64,000 nt of DNA from Azoarcus sp031556475 (GTDB lineage Bacteria; Pseudomonadota; Gammaproteobacteria; Burkholderiales; Rhodocyclaceae). Of the stretch, positions 43,689 to 52,759 are shown in pieces. The position numbers and the translations under genes were made by a program. The stretch's first letter is position 1. Each line of letters opens with the position of its first letter. Below the pieces are notes generated by a model that worked only from the letters and a program-made list of their open reading frames with translations, did not search any database and was not told the DNA's origin. The stretch covers positions 15,442-79,441 of the forward strand of contig JAVBSY010000002.1 of assembly GCA_031556475.1 (NCBI GenBank), read 5' to 3'.

Positions 43689-46261
43689 TGCGGGTTGCCT
43701 ACTCCATTGTGATCAGGGAAAGAAGGGGAGTCCGCCGGAACTGCGGCATCTGGCGAGTCTGTGGCATTTCCCGGCACGGTGGAATCTTCCGGCGCTGTGG
43801 AATCCTGGAAGTCAGACATACTGGAGCGCCGCGCGGGCCAGCGGGACTCACCCAGCGTGGCAAGTCCTTTCATGCGCTCGCGCAGTTCGTCACTGACATC
43901 ACGCACGTCTTGATCGGAACGAACGACACGCGGTGTGATAATCACCACGAGCTCGGTACGTTCACGTTCGATAGTCGTTCCACCAAACAAATGACCGAGC
44001 ACGGGCAGATCGTGCAGTATCGGCACCCCGGCCCGTTTATTGGAATTGTTATCGCGAATGAGGCCGCCAAGAACCAATGTTTCACCCGAACGCACAGCGA
44101 CCTTGCTGCTGATCTCGCGCTGCATGAAAGGACGCTGCTTCGTAGCTTCATCAATATCAGCACCGACATCGGTCACGGACTGCAAGATTTCCATGGTCAC
44201 GATGTTGCCGGCATTTACCGAGGGGATTACGTTGAGGGCAACCCCGGTGTCTTTGTATTGGATCGACGTAGAAATGACCCCACCATCGGTAACAGAGCTA
44301 GTACCCGTCTGCACGGGTTGCTGATTACCGACAATGATCGACGCAGGATGATTGTCGAGCACCATCAGCGATGGGCTAGAGATGACCTTGAGGAGCGATT
44401 TTTCAGCCAAGGCGTTGAGCACTGCTCGTATTTGCCCGGCAGGATTGAGAATGGAGTAGGAAAAGCCGGACGCGGCGGAAGCAAAAATGTCGCCTGCTGC
44501 CGCACCACCCTGCTTAAGAATGCCGATTCCTTTCCAATCGCTACGCATGTTGTTCTGGAAATACCATTGAAGGCCGTACTTGAGATCGTCACTGAGGGTG
44601 ATTTCAACGATACTGGCTTCGATCAGAACCTGAACGGGAGCAATGTCGAGCCGGCGCAGGCTGTTTTCGATACGGTTGTATTCCTTTTTACTGCCGTAAA
44701 TAAGGATGGCGTTGTTGATTTCGTCAGCAACGATACGCACATTGGGGCCGGCTGCAACCGTGGAAACGCCTGATGTACCTTCCGTACTACCCCGGCTGGT
44801 GTTACCCAAGGCACCACCACCAAGCATGCCCCCTCCACTCAGGCCACCACCAAAAGTGCCGACACCGCCACCGTAATTCCCGCTACCGAAACCACTACTG
44901 CCAAACCCGCTTACGCTACCCGTACCGCCACCCTGGCGGCCGAATGCGGAAGTAGAAGCGGAGGTTGTGGATAAACCAGGTGCGACACCCGTGGCACCGG
45001 TACCGGATTTGCCGCCATCCGAGCCGAAAATACCATTGAGCACGGTAGCAAGGTGCCGGGCTGAACCGTTCTGTACAGGGTAAATGTAAAGTTGAATGTC
45101 GTCGTCGCTATCGCTCGGACGGTCGAGCCGCTCGATCCAGGTGCGGGCCTGATCCAGGTAGCTGGCGCGCGGGGTAACGACGAGGATGCTGTTGAGCCGC
45201 TCAAGGGGCAGGATACGTACCGCACCATAGAGAGGGTTGCTCTCGGGTAACAACGCAGGCTGTGCGCCTTGGCCCTGCTGCGGAATACCCACACCGGGCC
45301 GTCCAGGAATAGCGGGCGTGGCAGCGGCAGCACCGCCGCCGGAAGAGGTCATCATGCGCAACGCAGCCTCGACTTCGGCCACTCTTGCGTATTTGAGCGG
45401 AAATACGCCGACGGACATGCCTTTGAGCAGATCGACGTCGAAAGTAGCGACGAGGTCGAGCCAGCCTTCAATCTGAGTCCGGGTACCGGCAAGAATCAGA
45501 AGATTGCGCAATGTATCGACACGGACGATGGCTTCACCAGGGGCAACGGGCCGTAGAATTTCAGCCATCTCGGCAGCGCCGACGAATTCGAGCGGAACGA
45601 TGACCGTACCCATTCCAGGCGGCAGCGGGCCACTCCCGACCCGCCGAGGCGGGGAGACGATCCCTCGAAGCACATCGGGCTTGCCAATGTGGTAGACGCC
45701 GCGGCTGTCACGGGCAAGCACGATGCCGTTGGCCTGGAGGGTAGCTTCGAGCAGCAACAGAATCTGGTCGGGCGGAATGGGCGAGCGAGTCGATAGCGTA
45801 ATTGTGCCGGCCACAGGCGGATGAATGACGTAATCGGCCTTGACGATCTCGTCGAACACAACATGCACGACTTCGGTAACAGGCGCCTCTTCGAAGCGAA
45901 GCGCGGTGGCCGGACCAGCGATGGCAGCGGTACGAGGCGCGGGTGCGAGAACACGGTCGTTTCCACGCAAAATGCGCGGTTCGCTATCGGATGCGGAACG
46001 AGCGGAATCAGACTCAGCCGCGGGGGAGGTCTGCGCTGTAGACGAGGCCCCACGTGCGACAGGAGGAGCAACCGTTTTGATGACGGCTTCGCGCACAGGC
46101 GCGGGATCCTGCGATACGGACGGCGAGTTGCCTGCTGCGGCCCCCTCTGCATGCGCGGCACGAACAGCCCACCCAGCAACCGTAGCAAGGAGAAAACCGA
46201 CAAGCACCAGGCACGAAAAAGCTGGCCGCTGAGACGGGAGAAAGTACGAGAGTCTATTCAT
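43685..46261 (-). CDS. gspD: GspD, type II secretion secretin
   Basis: GspD forms the outer-membrane gate of the T2SS. The 858-residue product has an N-terminal hydrophobic signal segment, N-domains (TALRFEEAPVTEVVHVVFDE, VPLEFVGAAEMAEIL, IYPVQNGSARHLATVL), and a Gly/Ser-rich linker (about residues 425-485). The C-terminal secretin domain shows VLIEASIVEITLSDD, the VPILHDLPVLGHLFGG signature, and ELVVIITPRVV. An acidic Ser/Pro/Thr tail follows. Length is above average because of the linker and tail. The start overlaps the gspC-like gene by 4 nt. Confidence 0.96.
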   Translation of the reverse strand: MNRLSYFLPSQRPAFSCLVLVGFLLATVAGWAVRAAHAEGAAAGNSPSVSQDPAPVREAVIKTVAPPVARGASSTAQTSPAAESDSARSASDSEPRILRGNDRVLAPAPRTAAIAGPATALRFEEAPVTEVVHVVFDEIVKADYVIHPPVAGTITLSTRSPIPPDQILLLLEATLQANGIVLARDSRGVYHIGKPDVLRGIVSPPRRVGSGPLPPGMGTVIVPLEFVGAAEMAEILRPVAPGEAIVRVDTLRNLLILAGTRTQIEGWLDLVATFDVDLLKGMSVGVFPLKYARVAEVEAALRMMTSSGGGAAAATPAIPGRPGVGIPQQGQGAQPALLPESNPLYGAVRILPLERLNSILVVTPRASYLDQARTWIERLDRPSDSDDDIQLYIYPVQNGSARHLATVLNGIFGSDGGKSGTGATGVAPGLSTTSASTSAFGRQGGGTGSVSGFGSSGFGSGNYGGGVGTFGGGLSGGGMLGGGALGNTSRGSTEGTSGVSTVAAGPNVRIVADEINNAILIYGSKKEYNRIENSLRRLDIAPVQVLIEASIVEITLSDDLKYGLQWYFQNNMRSDWKGIGILKQGGAAAGDIFASAASGFSYSILNPAGQIRAVLNALAEKSLLKVISSPSLMVLDNHPASIIVGNQQPVQTGTSSVTDGGVISTSIQYKDTGVALNVIPSVNAGNIVTMEILQSVTDVGADIDEATKQRPFMQREISSKVAVRSGETLVLGGLIRDNNSNKRAGVPILHDLPVLGHLFGGTTIERERTELVVIITPRVVRSDQDVRDVSDELRERMKGLATLGESRWPARRSSMSDFQDSTAPEDSTVPGNATDSPDAAVPADSPSFPDHNGVGNPQ

Positions 46262-47061
46262 TGGGTAGTCAACGGTAATCCGTGCTGGGTACGACGCTCG
46301 GCACGCTGAGCGAGGCGATCGCGAACAAGCTCTTCAGCGCCTGGCGAAACGGAAGAAGATGGTGGCGCCACGGCAGCCCCCGGTGTCGGCTTGGCCGCAG
46401 GCTGCACGGACGGAGGCCCCAAGGTGGCTCGGGATTTTGCACTGGTGCCAGATTTCGACTCTGTGTCGGACGCGGGTTTCGAAATCGTAGAGGATGCTGT
46501 GTTGCTACCAGTTCCCACACCCGGGTTTGCTGCCGCCGCCGGTACTGCTGGAGCAGTAGCGGGTTTCGGCGCAGCAGCCAAAGGCTGCGCCGCAGACTGT
46601 CCAACCGCAGCATAAGCCAGGCGAAGCGTGCGGGTTTCGGCATCGCGGACCAGGACGAGGTTGCGCCCATCAATGGCCCGTAACGTCCATTCACCGATTT
46701 TTTCGCCAAAATGAACTCGTTTGGGTTTGGCGCCGCTAATGCTGACAATGGCGCCGCCCATACCACCGCTGTCGAAAAGGCCGTAGAGGCGAATATCCTT
46801 AAAAGGATCGACAGCAGGCTCCTCAGCCTTTTCAGCGACGACAGGTGGAGGACGGCGATTAGGTGAGAAAAGAGGCCGTTCCAGCGTTACCTGATAACTG
46901 CCGTGCGCGGCGAAATCCAGCCCGTTTGCGGGGATGGTGAGATCGGGCGCCACTGCGGCGGGGGACACCCAGCGACTGGCCCCACCAAGCCAGAGCGCGG
47001 CAAGCACCAGCAAGAGTGCGGCATCAACGGCACCGAGCGCGATAGTCGAGATTCCTTTCAT
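46258..47061 (-). CDS. gspC: GspC-like inner-membrane protein of the T2SS
   Basis: The 267-residue product has one N-terminal membrane helix (about 8-28) and a periplasmic homology-region-like domain (about 55-150: YQVTLERPLFSPNRRPP, IRLYGLFDSGGMGGAIVS, KRVHFGEKIGEWTLRAIDG). This matches the GspC homology region that contacts GspD. No PDZ domain follows; instead there is a Pro/Ala/Ser/Thr-rich tail of about 110 residues. Its place between gspM and gspD is where many betaproteobacteria carry a gspN/gspC gene. Overlaps of 4 nt at both ends support cotranslation. Confidence 0.8.
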   Translation of the reverse strand: MKGISTIALGAVDAALLLVLAALWLGGASRWVSPAAVAPDLTIPANGLDFAAHGSYQVTLERPLFSPNRRPPPVVAEKAEEPAVDPFKDIRLYGLFDSGGMGGAIVSISGAKPKRVHFGEKIGEWTLRAIDGRNLVLVRDAETRTLRLAYAAVGQSAAQPLAAAPKPATAPAVPAAAANPGVGTGSNTASSTISKPASDTESKSGTSAKSRATLGPPSVQPAAKPTPGAAVAPPSSSVSPGAEELVRDRLAQRAERRTQHGLPLTTQ

Positions 47062-47603
47062 GAGCGCACGTGCAGGACGAAAACGGTGATCTGGCAGGAC
47101 ATGCGCGGAGCAGCCCCATCTTTGGCGAGGCCAACAGACTGAAGAATCATGCTTTTCACCGACAACACCGGCTTTTCGGCAGCCAGAGCGATAAGCGCTG
47201 CCTGCACAGCGGGCAGCATGCCTTCAAGCTGAAAAGAGATGGACAGGCGGTCGTAGCCTTTTTCAACCGTCGGCGCGAGTACCTGACTGCTGACCACGGT
47301 CAACCCGGCTTCTTCAAAAATTTTGCGGGCACGCTGTTGCGCGGCATTGCCGACCTGGGTAGCGTCTTGCCCCCCCGGGTAGGCGTACTGCTCCAAACGC
47401 CCCGCGGCAGCATTGGCGGCACTCTGGAGCTGATCGGCGGCATTCTGCAGGCCGAGCAGGCGAGCATAGCGTGGTTCAAGCTCGCCGAGCTTCTCCTCGG
47501 CCCAGTGGTGTTTATTGATAACCCAAGAAGCCACCAGCATCAACGGCAGAAAAAGAACAAGCACCGTGAGTGCGACACTGACCCGGGCGCGATCAAGCCT
47601 CAT
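47058..47603 (-). CDS. gspM: GspM-like T2SS inner-membrane platform protein
   Basis: The 181-residue product has one membrane helix (about residues 10-28), a short coiled coil, and a periplasmic ferredoxin-like domain (about 95-180: FEEAGLTVVSSQVLAP, YDRLSISFQLEGMLPAVQAAL). This is the GspM/XpsM layout. GspM binds GspL and helps anchor the ATPase platform. ATGA overlaps on both sides place it firmly in the operon. Sequence alone would give only a moderate call. Confidence 0.85.
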   Translation of the reverse strand: MRLDRARVSVALTVLVLFLPLMLVASWVINKHHWAEEKLGELEPRYARLLGLQNAADQLQSAANAAAGRLEQYAYPGGQDATQVGNAAQQRARKIFEEAGLTVVSSQVLAPTVEKGYDRLSISFQLEGMLPAVQAALIALAAEKPVLSVKSMILQSVGLAKDGAAPRMSCQITVFVLHVRS

Positions 47604-48652
47604 TGAGCAGAGGCCTCCGCAGAGAAAGTGAACTCAATGGTGAAACTTTCTTTCACGGCACCCTGCAGGCGGGTCGCGGCCGAAGGGGCACGCACATCGC
47701 GCAGTCCGGGATGAGCGCCCAGTGCCTGCATGAGGTTGGCGGAATTGTCCGTTTGCCCGGAAATACGGACAGTACTACCTTGGATATCCAGCCGCTGCAG
47801 GAACGTGTCGTCGGGCAGCAAACGGGTAACGAGTTCGAGAGCGGGCAGCGCATCGGCGCGGGTAGCGAAAATCTCGTTTACGGCAGCCAAACGCTCGCCA
47901 GAGACAACGAGTTGTTCGCGCATCTGAACCAAGGGCTGGACCTGGGCAAGCAGAGTGGAATAGGCCGTACTGGCGTCAATTGCGCGCGCGCGTAACTGCG
48001 CCGTAGGCGTAACGGCAAGGGCGCCGAGAAGGAGAAACAAGAGTACCAGTAGCGCCACGACGCCCCAGCGATTACGCGCCATGCGCCGCAGGCGAGGCGC
48101 TTCGCCATAGCCGGCAAAGAGGATCGGCGGGCACTCGGGCCAGTTGCAAATGGCCCAGGCTTCTGGTGTTGCACCGCTGGGGGTTTGTTCAAACTGTTGT
48201 AGATACTGCTCAAGCTGTGCGCGGGAAGCAAGGACCAGCTCGATCTCTCTCCGCCCACCGGACAAAGATCTGGCAGCGTACCCCCACAGCAGGTCGCCAC
48301 CAACGAAGGGACTGGCGCCACGTGCATCAAATTCGACCGCTGCCGCCAACTCAGTTTCAGGCATAGCCGGGAGCGTAAGGCGGCGACGAAGGATTTTTTC
48401 TTCCGGAATTTCGCGAGCGGAAAACCGGACCGCTTTTACTGCCGCCTCCTTGCCGCGCGATGCGTCAATGCGACGGTCGCCACGCCAGATCTCTTCGCTT
48501 CCGTCGATGCGGAGAAATCGTACTGGCTCGGCCGGTGTCAACCAAGCAAAAAACGGCCAGCGCATAGCTTCGCACCAGCCGGCACGGAGGTAATCTCGCG
48601 CCGTGACGAGGTCCAGGCCAAAAAGCCGAAGATCGCTACGGTTGAGCTGCAT
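47600..48652 (-). CDS. gspL: GspL-like T2SS platform protein
   Basis: From the ATG at 48652 (MQLNRSDLRLFGLDL) the product has 350 residues. The cytoplasmic part (about 1-195) resembles the actin-like fold that recruits GspE. A membrane helix follows (about 201-220, GVVALLVLLFLLLGALAV), then a periplasmic PilN-like domain with a coiled coil and LPDDTFLQRLDIQGSTVRISGQTDN. The layout is GspL/PilN type. It starts 20 nt after gspK and its stop overlaps the gspM start. Confidence 0.87.
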   Translation of the reverse strand: MQLNRSDLRLFGLDLVTARDYLRAGWCEAMRWPFFAWLTPAEPVRFLRIDGSEEIWRGDRRIDASRGKEAAVKAVRFSAREIPEEKILRRRLTLPAMPETELAAAVEFDARGASPFVGGDLLWGYAARSLSGGRREIELVLASRAQLEQYLQQFEQTPSGATPEAWAICNWPECPPILFAGYGEAPRLRRMARNRWGVVALLVLLFLLLGALAVTPTAQLRARAIDASTAYSTLLAQVQPLVQMREQLVVSGERLAAVNEIFATRADALPALELVTRLLPDDTFLQRLDIQGSTVRISGQTDNSANLMQALGAHPGLRDVRAPSAATRLQGAVKESFTIEFTFSAEASAQ

Positions 48653-48672
48653 TCGCCGTTCTGTCTGTCCAA

Positions 48673-49512
48673 TCAGCGCACAGCAGGCTCGATGGCCCTG
48701 TGCGCCTCCAGTATCCGCCACGGTGTTCCGTCTTCCGCGACCCCATTCAAATCAACTACCCGTATCCGCAGCAGCGTACCGCCATCAGTCAACGGAACAT
48801 GTGCTTCCAGCCGGTATTGCGGCACAACTGAACGCTCGATATGGGCCTGCGGTAGTAACGTTGTATCAGCCATCGCACCGTCGACCTGACGCGAGGCGGC
48901 GATACGAGCAGCCAGTCCTGCATCGCCCCCAGCCAGCACGGTCAGGACACCGAGCGGTGCGGCAAACGGATTGACCCGCCCGCTTCCACCGGAGCTGGTA
49001 GTAATCAGGGGCGAGAGTCTAGCATAAAGCGCTTCATCGCCTCCGAGCCAAGGCATGAGATCTTCAGGCGCTTCAAGGCGCGCCTGATTACCGCTCCTGG
49101 CGGCAACGAGCTCTGCGGCAAGCGCCTCGGCTTGAGCGCGCGGAAGCTCACCGGCAACGATGAAAAGATCGGTTAGCAGCGTCTGGGGGGCCTTAATGGG
49201 ATTGATGTAGCCGTTGAGAGGAGCAACGTATACGCGGATCGGCTGATTTTCAAAAACGGCATCCATTTCCGTCAACCCCTGCACGGACGCACGATCGGCA
49301 ACGAGACGCTGCAGTACGATACTGATGGCAGCATCGCCCACCGCGGCTGCCACTGCACTGTCTGCTGCGGTAGAGGTGATGCGCAGTTCGCCTCGGACGG
49401 CATAAACCAGACCGGTAATGACGAGGCTTAGCGCTGCCACCATCCACATAACCGCAATGAGAGCAACTCCAGCCTGCATGCCGGCGCAACAAAAACGGTC
49501 ATTGTGCTTCAT
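48673..49512 (-). CDS. gspK: GspK, T2SS minor pseudopilin
   Basis: From the ATG at 49512 (ATGA overlap with gspJ) the product has 279 residues. The prepilin cleavage region is QAGVALIAVMWMVAALSLVI; there is no Glu at position 5, the known peculiarity of GspK, which caps the pseudopilus tip with GspI and GspJ. A large periplasmic domain follows with NGYINPIKAPQTLL and AEALAAELVAARSG, typical of the GspK helical insert. The longer frame to 49665 is rejected as overlap with gspJ. Confidence 0.92.
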   Translation of the reverse strand: MKHNDRFCCAGMQAGVALIAVMWMVAALSLVITGLVYAVRGELRITSTAADSAVAAAVGDAAISIVLQRLVADRASVQGLTEMDAVFENQPIRVYVAPLNGYINPIKAPQTLLTDLFIVAGELPRAQAEALAAELVAARSGNQARLEAPEDLMPWLGGDEALYARLSPLITTSSGGSGRVNPFAAPLGVLTVLAGGDAGLAARIAASRQVDGAMADTTLLPQAHIERSVVPQYRLEAHVPLTDGGTLLRIRVVDLNGVAEDGTPWRILEAHRAIEPAVR

Positions 49513-50186
49513 TCGATCGTTCCGCCAAACGCCGCCCCGCCGCTTCTTCCTCCCGTCAGCCGGCGCAGGGGAATAACAAGCTCCGGCCACGTTTCGCCAG
49601 CGGAAGCCAGAGAAAGCACGAGACGGTCGGGGAGCCGGCTGGGCTCCGTCCATACGTCCGCCCACACCGGCTCCGCTGGCAAACCATCACGATAACGCAA
49701 GGAAAACGAGCCGACTTCCGGAACGAGAACGCGAGCGGCTGCCGCATCCCAGTCCGGCGGAATATCGCGGCCGACAAACGGCTGGAAGCGAAACACAAGC
49801 GCGCTTGTCCGCCCATCGGACTCGATACCAAGTCGAAAATAGTGGAGCCCACCCATACCGTGGCGCGCAGGCATAACGCCAAGCCATTCAAGCCCTCCGG
49901 GGGAGGTACGAAACAGAGGTCGTGGCGACTCACCGGCGACCAGCGCGATTTTCTGCGTCGACACGCGGCCCAGTACCGTACGCAGAAAAGCTACCGTGGC
50001 GCGGAAGTCGTCATCGCGAACGATTCGCTGATCAACCCGGATTTCTGTCTGGGCGAAAGTACGCAACGCCGAACCCAGCGCAAGCACGATCACCGACAGC
50101 AGCACCATACCGACGAGCAGTTCGACCAAGGTAAAACCGGAAGCCACACCAGAGCCGCGCCAATCCATACGCGGGCGAACGGTCAT
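49509..50186 (-). CDS. gspJ: GspJ, T2SS minor pseudopilin
   Basis: The 225-residue product has a prepilin signal with the peptidase site G|FTLVELLVGM (about residue 17; Glu at +5) and a hydrophobic alpha1 helix. The domain that follows has EIRVDQRIVRDDDFRATVAFLR and late RYRDGLPAEPVWADVW. GspJ joins GspI and GspK in the tip complex. ATGA overlaps with gspI and gspK. Confidence 0.93.
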   Translation of the reverse strand: MTVRPRMDWRGSGVASGFTLVELLVGMVLLSVIVLALGSALRTFAQTEIRVDQRIVRDDDFRATVAFLRTVLGRVSTQKIALVAGESPRPLFRTSPGGLEWLGVMPARHGMGGLHYFRLGIESDGRTSALVFRFQPFVGRDIPPDWDAAAARVLVPEVGSFSLRYRDGLPAEPVWADVWTEPSRLPDRLVLSLASAGETWPELVIPLRRLTGGRSGGAAFGGTIE

Positions 50187-50596
50187 GGGGCGCCCTCCTT
50201 CGCAGGTTTACGCTGTGGCAAAAGCGATACGAGTCTGATCTGGCGTCCGCGGCCTCCATCGTTCCAACCAACCTCGACGACCACACGATGCAGCGAGGGG
50301 ATTTCCGGACCGCTGAGGCCAGTCGCATATGGGCTGGTGTCAACACGCCAGACGAAGCCGGCCGACTCTCCCGATTCGCTCCACCCGGCGGCGGGAACGG
50401 AATCGCGCAATGCAAGCAGGGATTCGGCAATAACAACAGCGCGTTGCCGACGGCCGGTTTCCGATAGAACGTTTACGCTGCCACCGCTAGCGCGATACAA
50501 GGCGGTAAGCGCGAAAGCCATGATGGCGAACGCAACCAGAATTTCGAGCAGCGAATATCCGCGCTGCCTCCGTCGCGCGCGGGGCAAGACATTCAC
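50183..50596 (-). CDS. gspI: GspI, T2SS minor pseudopilin
   Basis: The prepilin site is RRRQRG|YSLLEILVAF (Glu at +5). I choose the GTG at 50596 because an AGGAGG lies about 9 nt upstream and it directly follows the gspH stop; the longer frame from 50635 would start inside gspH. The product then has 137 residues, including ASGGSVNVLSETGRRQRAV. It is a tip component with GspJ and GspK. Its stop overlaps the gspJ start. Confidence 0.92.
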   Translation of the reverse strand: MNVLPRARRRQRGYSLLEILVAFAIMAFALTALYRASGGSVNVLSETGRRQRAVVIAESLLALRDSVPAAGWSESGESAGFVWRVDTSPYATGLSGPEIPSLHRVVVEVGWNDGGRGRQIRLVSLLPQRKPAKEGAP

Positions 50597-50598
50597 GG

Positions 50599-51039
50599 CT
50601 ACAGCGCCTCCTGCTCGACACGGCCGAACAGCCAATCGACGCGCAAACGGACTCCATCACCGGAAGGACGGGCAATGTCGATACTGCCGCCCGTGGCACC
50701 ACCGTCAGGCAGAAAACGGATCGCGGCGACGGCATTGTCCGTGAGCTCAGACCCGGCGACCGTCGCGCGTACCTGAACACTACTTGGCACCTCGCGCTGA
50801 GGCTCTCCCAGCCCAAATCTGCGCGCCCTCAGGTCGATGACAAAACGGACCGGACGCCCCTCCGCCAACGCCCGGTGACGGGCAAGGCGCAGGTCGGCCA
50901 GCACGCCACGCACTGTATCCCGATATTGAGCGGATTCGCGCATACGCTCGAACGCGATGGGAGCCAGACCAACAAGCAATGCTGCAATGGCGAAAGCCAC
51001 GAGCAGTTCAACAAGCGTGAAACCGCGCGCAGCATGCAT
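50599..51039 (-). CDS. gspH: GspH, T2SS minor pseudopilin
   Basis: The product, 146 residues from the ATG at 51039, starts MHAARG|FTLVELLVAFAIAALL with the prepilin peptidase site and Glu at +5. The helix is followed by DTVRGVLADLRLARHRALAEGRPVRF, a GspH hallmark, and a beta-rich end with VRLRVDWLFGRVEQ. The upstream extension of the frame overlaps gspG and is rejected. Confidence 0.92.
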   Translation of the reverse strand: MHAARGFTLVELLVAFAIAALLVGLAPIAFERMRESAQYRDTVRGVLADLRLARHRALAEGRPVRFVIDLRARRFGLGEPQREVPSSVQVRATVAGSELTDNAVAAIRFLPDGGATGGSIDIARPSGDGVRLRVDWLFGRVEQEAL

Positions 51040-51055
51040 GCCGAAAACGACGGAC

Positions 51056-51493
51056 CTATTTGATGTTATGAATATCGGCGTTTTCACCCTCGCCGCCCGG
51101 TACCCCATCGGCACCCAGGGAAATGATTTCCACACCACCTTTGGATCCAGGATAGGCGTACAGATAAGGCTTGCCCCAGGGATCGAGCGGCACAGCATCG
51201 CCTCTAAGGTAGGGACCATTCCAACCCGCCGCCGAACCCGGCCTGACCACCAACGCATTCAAGCCCTCTTCCGTCGTGGGGTAGCGCCCCACATCCAGCT
51301 TGTATAGATCAAGCGACTTTTCCAAATCGGAAATCTGCACCGCAGCGGTTTTACTTTTCGCGCCACCCAGCTGATTGAGCACCTTCGGACCGACGAGCCC
51401 GACAAGTAGCGTCAGAATGGCGAGCACAACGAGCAGTTCGACCAGCGTAAAGCCACGGGAAGCCGAACGAATGAACAAAGCCGGACGCATCAT
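51056..51493 (-). CDS. gspG: GspG, T2SS major pseudopilin
   Basis: GspG polymerises into the pseudopilus. The product, about 145 residues from the ATG at 51493 (or 142 from 51490), has the site SRG|FTLVELLVVLAILTLL. It then has KVLNQLGGAKSKTAAVQISDLEKSLDLYKLDVGRYPTTEEGLNALV-type sequence, the strongest signature of the family, and a C-terminal calcium-loop region rich in Gly and Asp. A GAAGGA ribosome site lies upstream. Confidence 0.97.
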   Translation of the reverse strand: MMRPALFIRSASRGFTLVELLVVLAILTLLVGLVGPKVLNQLGGAKSKTAAVQISDLEKSLDLYKLDVGRYPTTEEGLNALVVRPGSAAGWNGPYLRGDAVPLDPWGKPYLYAYPGSKGGVEIISLGADGVPGGEGENADIHNIK

Positions 51494-51532
51494 AATGGGC
51501 ACAATTCCTTCAACAGCTTGAATGGGCAACGA

Positions 51533-52759
51533 TTATACCGCGAGGTCGTTGATCGACAGGATGCCGGCAAGAATGGAAACAATAATGGCCGCGATAAGGC
51601 CGCCAAGCACGAGAATGAGCAGCGGCTCAAGAATGGTCAACCCGCGCTTGATGCCGTTTTCGACATCACGGTCGAAAATGCGGGCCAACTCCAGCATCAT
51701 CGAATCGAGCCTACCAGTTTCCTCGCCAACACGAATAAGGTTGATGGCGATAGGCTGAAATAATCCGGTAGCCCTGAGCGCATCGACTACCTTGCCCCCC
51801 CCTTTCATCTTCGGCACGATGCCGGTGAGCGCATCACGCAAGCGGATGTTACCAACCGTTTCAGTCGCAATCCCGAGCGCGGACAGAATCGGTACGCCAT
51901 TGTCAAGCAGGGTGCCGAAAGAACGTGCGAAGCGGGTAATGTCGTACTTGAGCACCAGCGACCCGAGCAACGGAACACGCAGGATGCGGGTCTGCCACCA
52001 GCGGCGCCCGGCCGGGGAGCGCAGCCAACGCAACAGCAACCAGCCGACGGCAAAGACGGCAACTCCCAGCACGAGGCCATAGTGTTTGAAGAAGGTTCCG
52101 GCATCCAGCACGATACGGGTCGGCAGCGGTAACGCGTCACCCATGTCGTTGAACAGGGCTTCAAACTGCGGCACGACAAAACCGAGCATGGCCACCACGG
52201 AAATAACCGCAACCACAAGCAAAAAAATCGGGTACAGCGTCGCGGAGATAACGCTGTCGCGCAATGCTCGCATACGCTCCAGGTGCTCGACAAGGCGCGC
52301 GAGGACATCCGCCAGCTTGCCGCTGGCCTCACCCGAGCGAACCATGTTGATGTAGAAATCGCCGAACAATGCGTGATGGTTGCTCAGCGCGCGGCTGAGC
52401 GGCGCGCCGCCCTTGACGTTTTCGAGGATATCCTCGAGCAGCTTGCTCATCGCGGGCTTGTGGCTCATGTCGATAAGCACTCGCAACGCCCTATCCAACG
52501 CCAACCCCGCATGCAACATGATGGCAAGCTCAGTGCTCAGCGCCAGCACATCGCTCCGATTGACCCGCCCACCGGATCGCCGCCCAGCGGCCGATGTGGG
52601 CAACACGTGGGCAGGCCCCGCCACAACCTCTTCGAGCCGGATCGGCGTCAGACGACGCTCACGCAACTGACGCAGAGCGAGTTCGCGGTTGACGGCATCG
52701 ACCTTGCCCTCATGCAGCTTGCCAGCAGTGTCGGCCGCACGGTAGGCAAACTCAGCCAT
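51533..52759 (-). CDS. gspF: GspF, T2SS inner-membrane platform protein
   Basis: The 408-residue product has two repeated cytoplasmic four-helix domains (about 70-170 and 275-375, each starting near LSTELAIMLHAGLALD and FARSFGTLLDNGVPIL) and three membrane helices. A family segment VGEETGRLDSMMLELA is present. GspF is the polytopic base on which GspE drives pseudopilus assembly. It overlaps gspE by 8 nt. Confidence 0.96.
   Translation of the reverse strand: MAEFAYRAADTAGKLHEGKVDAVNRELALRQLRERRLTPIRLEEVVAGPAHVLPTSAAGRRSGGRVNRSDVLALSTELAIMLHAGLALDRALRVLIDMSHKPAMSKLLEDILENVKGGAPLSRALSNHHALFGDFYINMVRSGEASGKLADVLARLVEHLERMRALRDSVISATLYPIFLLVVAVISVVAMLGFVVPQFEALFNDMGDALPLPTRIVLDAGTFFKHYGLVLGVAVFAVGWLLLRWLRSPAGRRWWQTRILRVPLLGSLVLKYDITRFARSFGTLLDNGVPILSALGIATETVGNIRLRDALTGIVPKMKGGGKVVDALRATGLFQPIAINLIRVGEETGRLDSMMLELARIFDRDVENGIKRGLTILEPLLILVLGGLIAAIIVSILAGILSINDLAV

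Noticed and set aside
44780..44960. Repetitive GC-rich stretch considered as a DNA repeat array
   Set aside because: It encodes the Gly/Ser-rich linker of GspD in frame; low-complexity coding sequence explains it.
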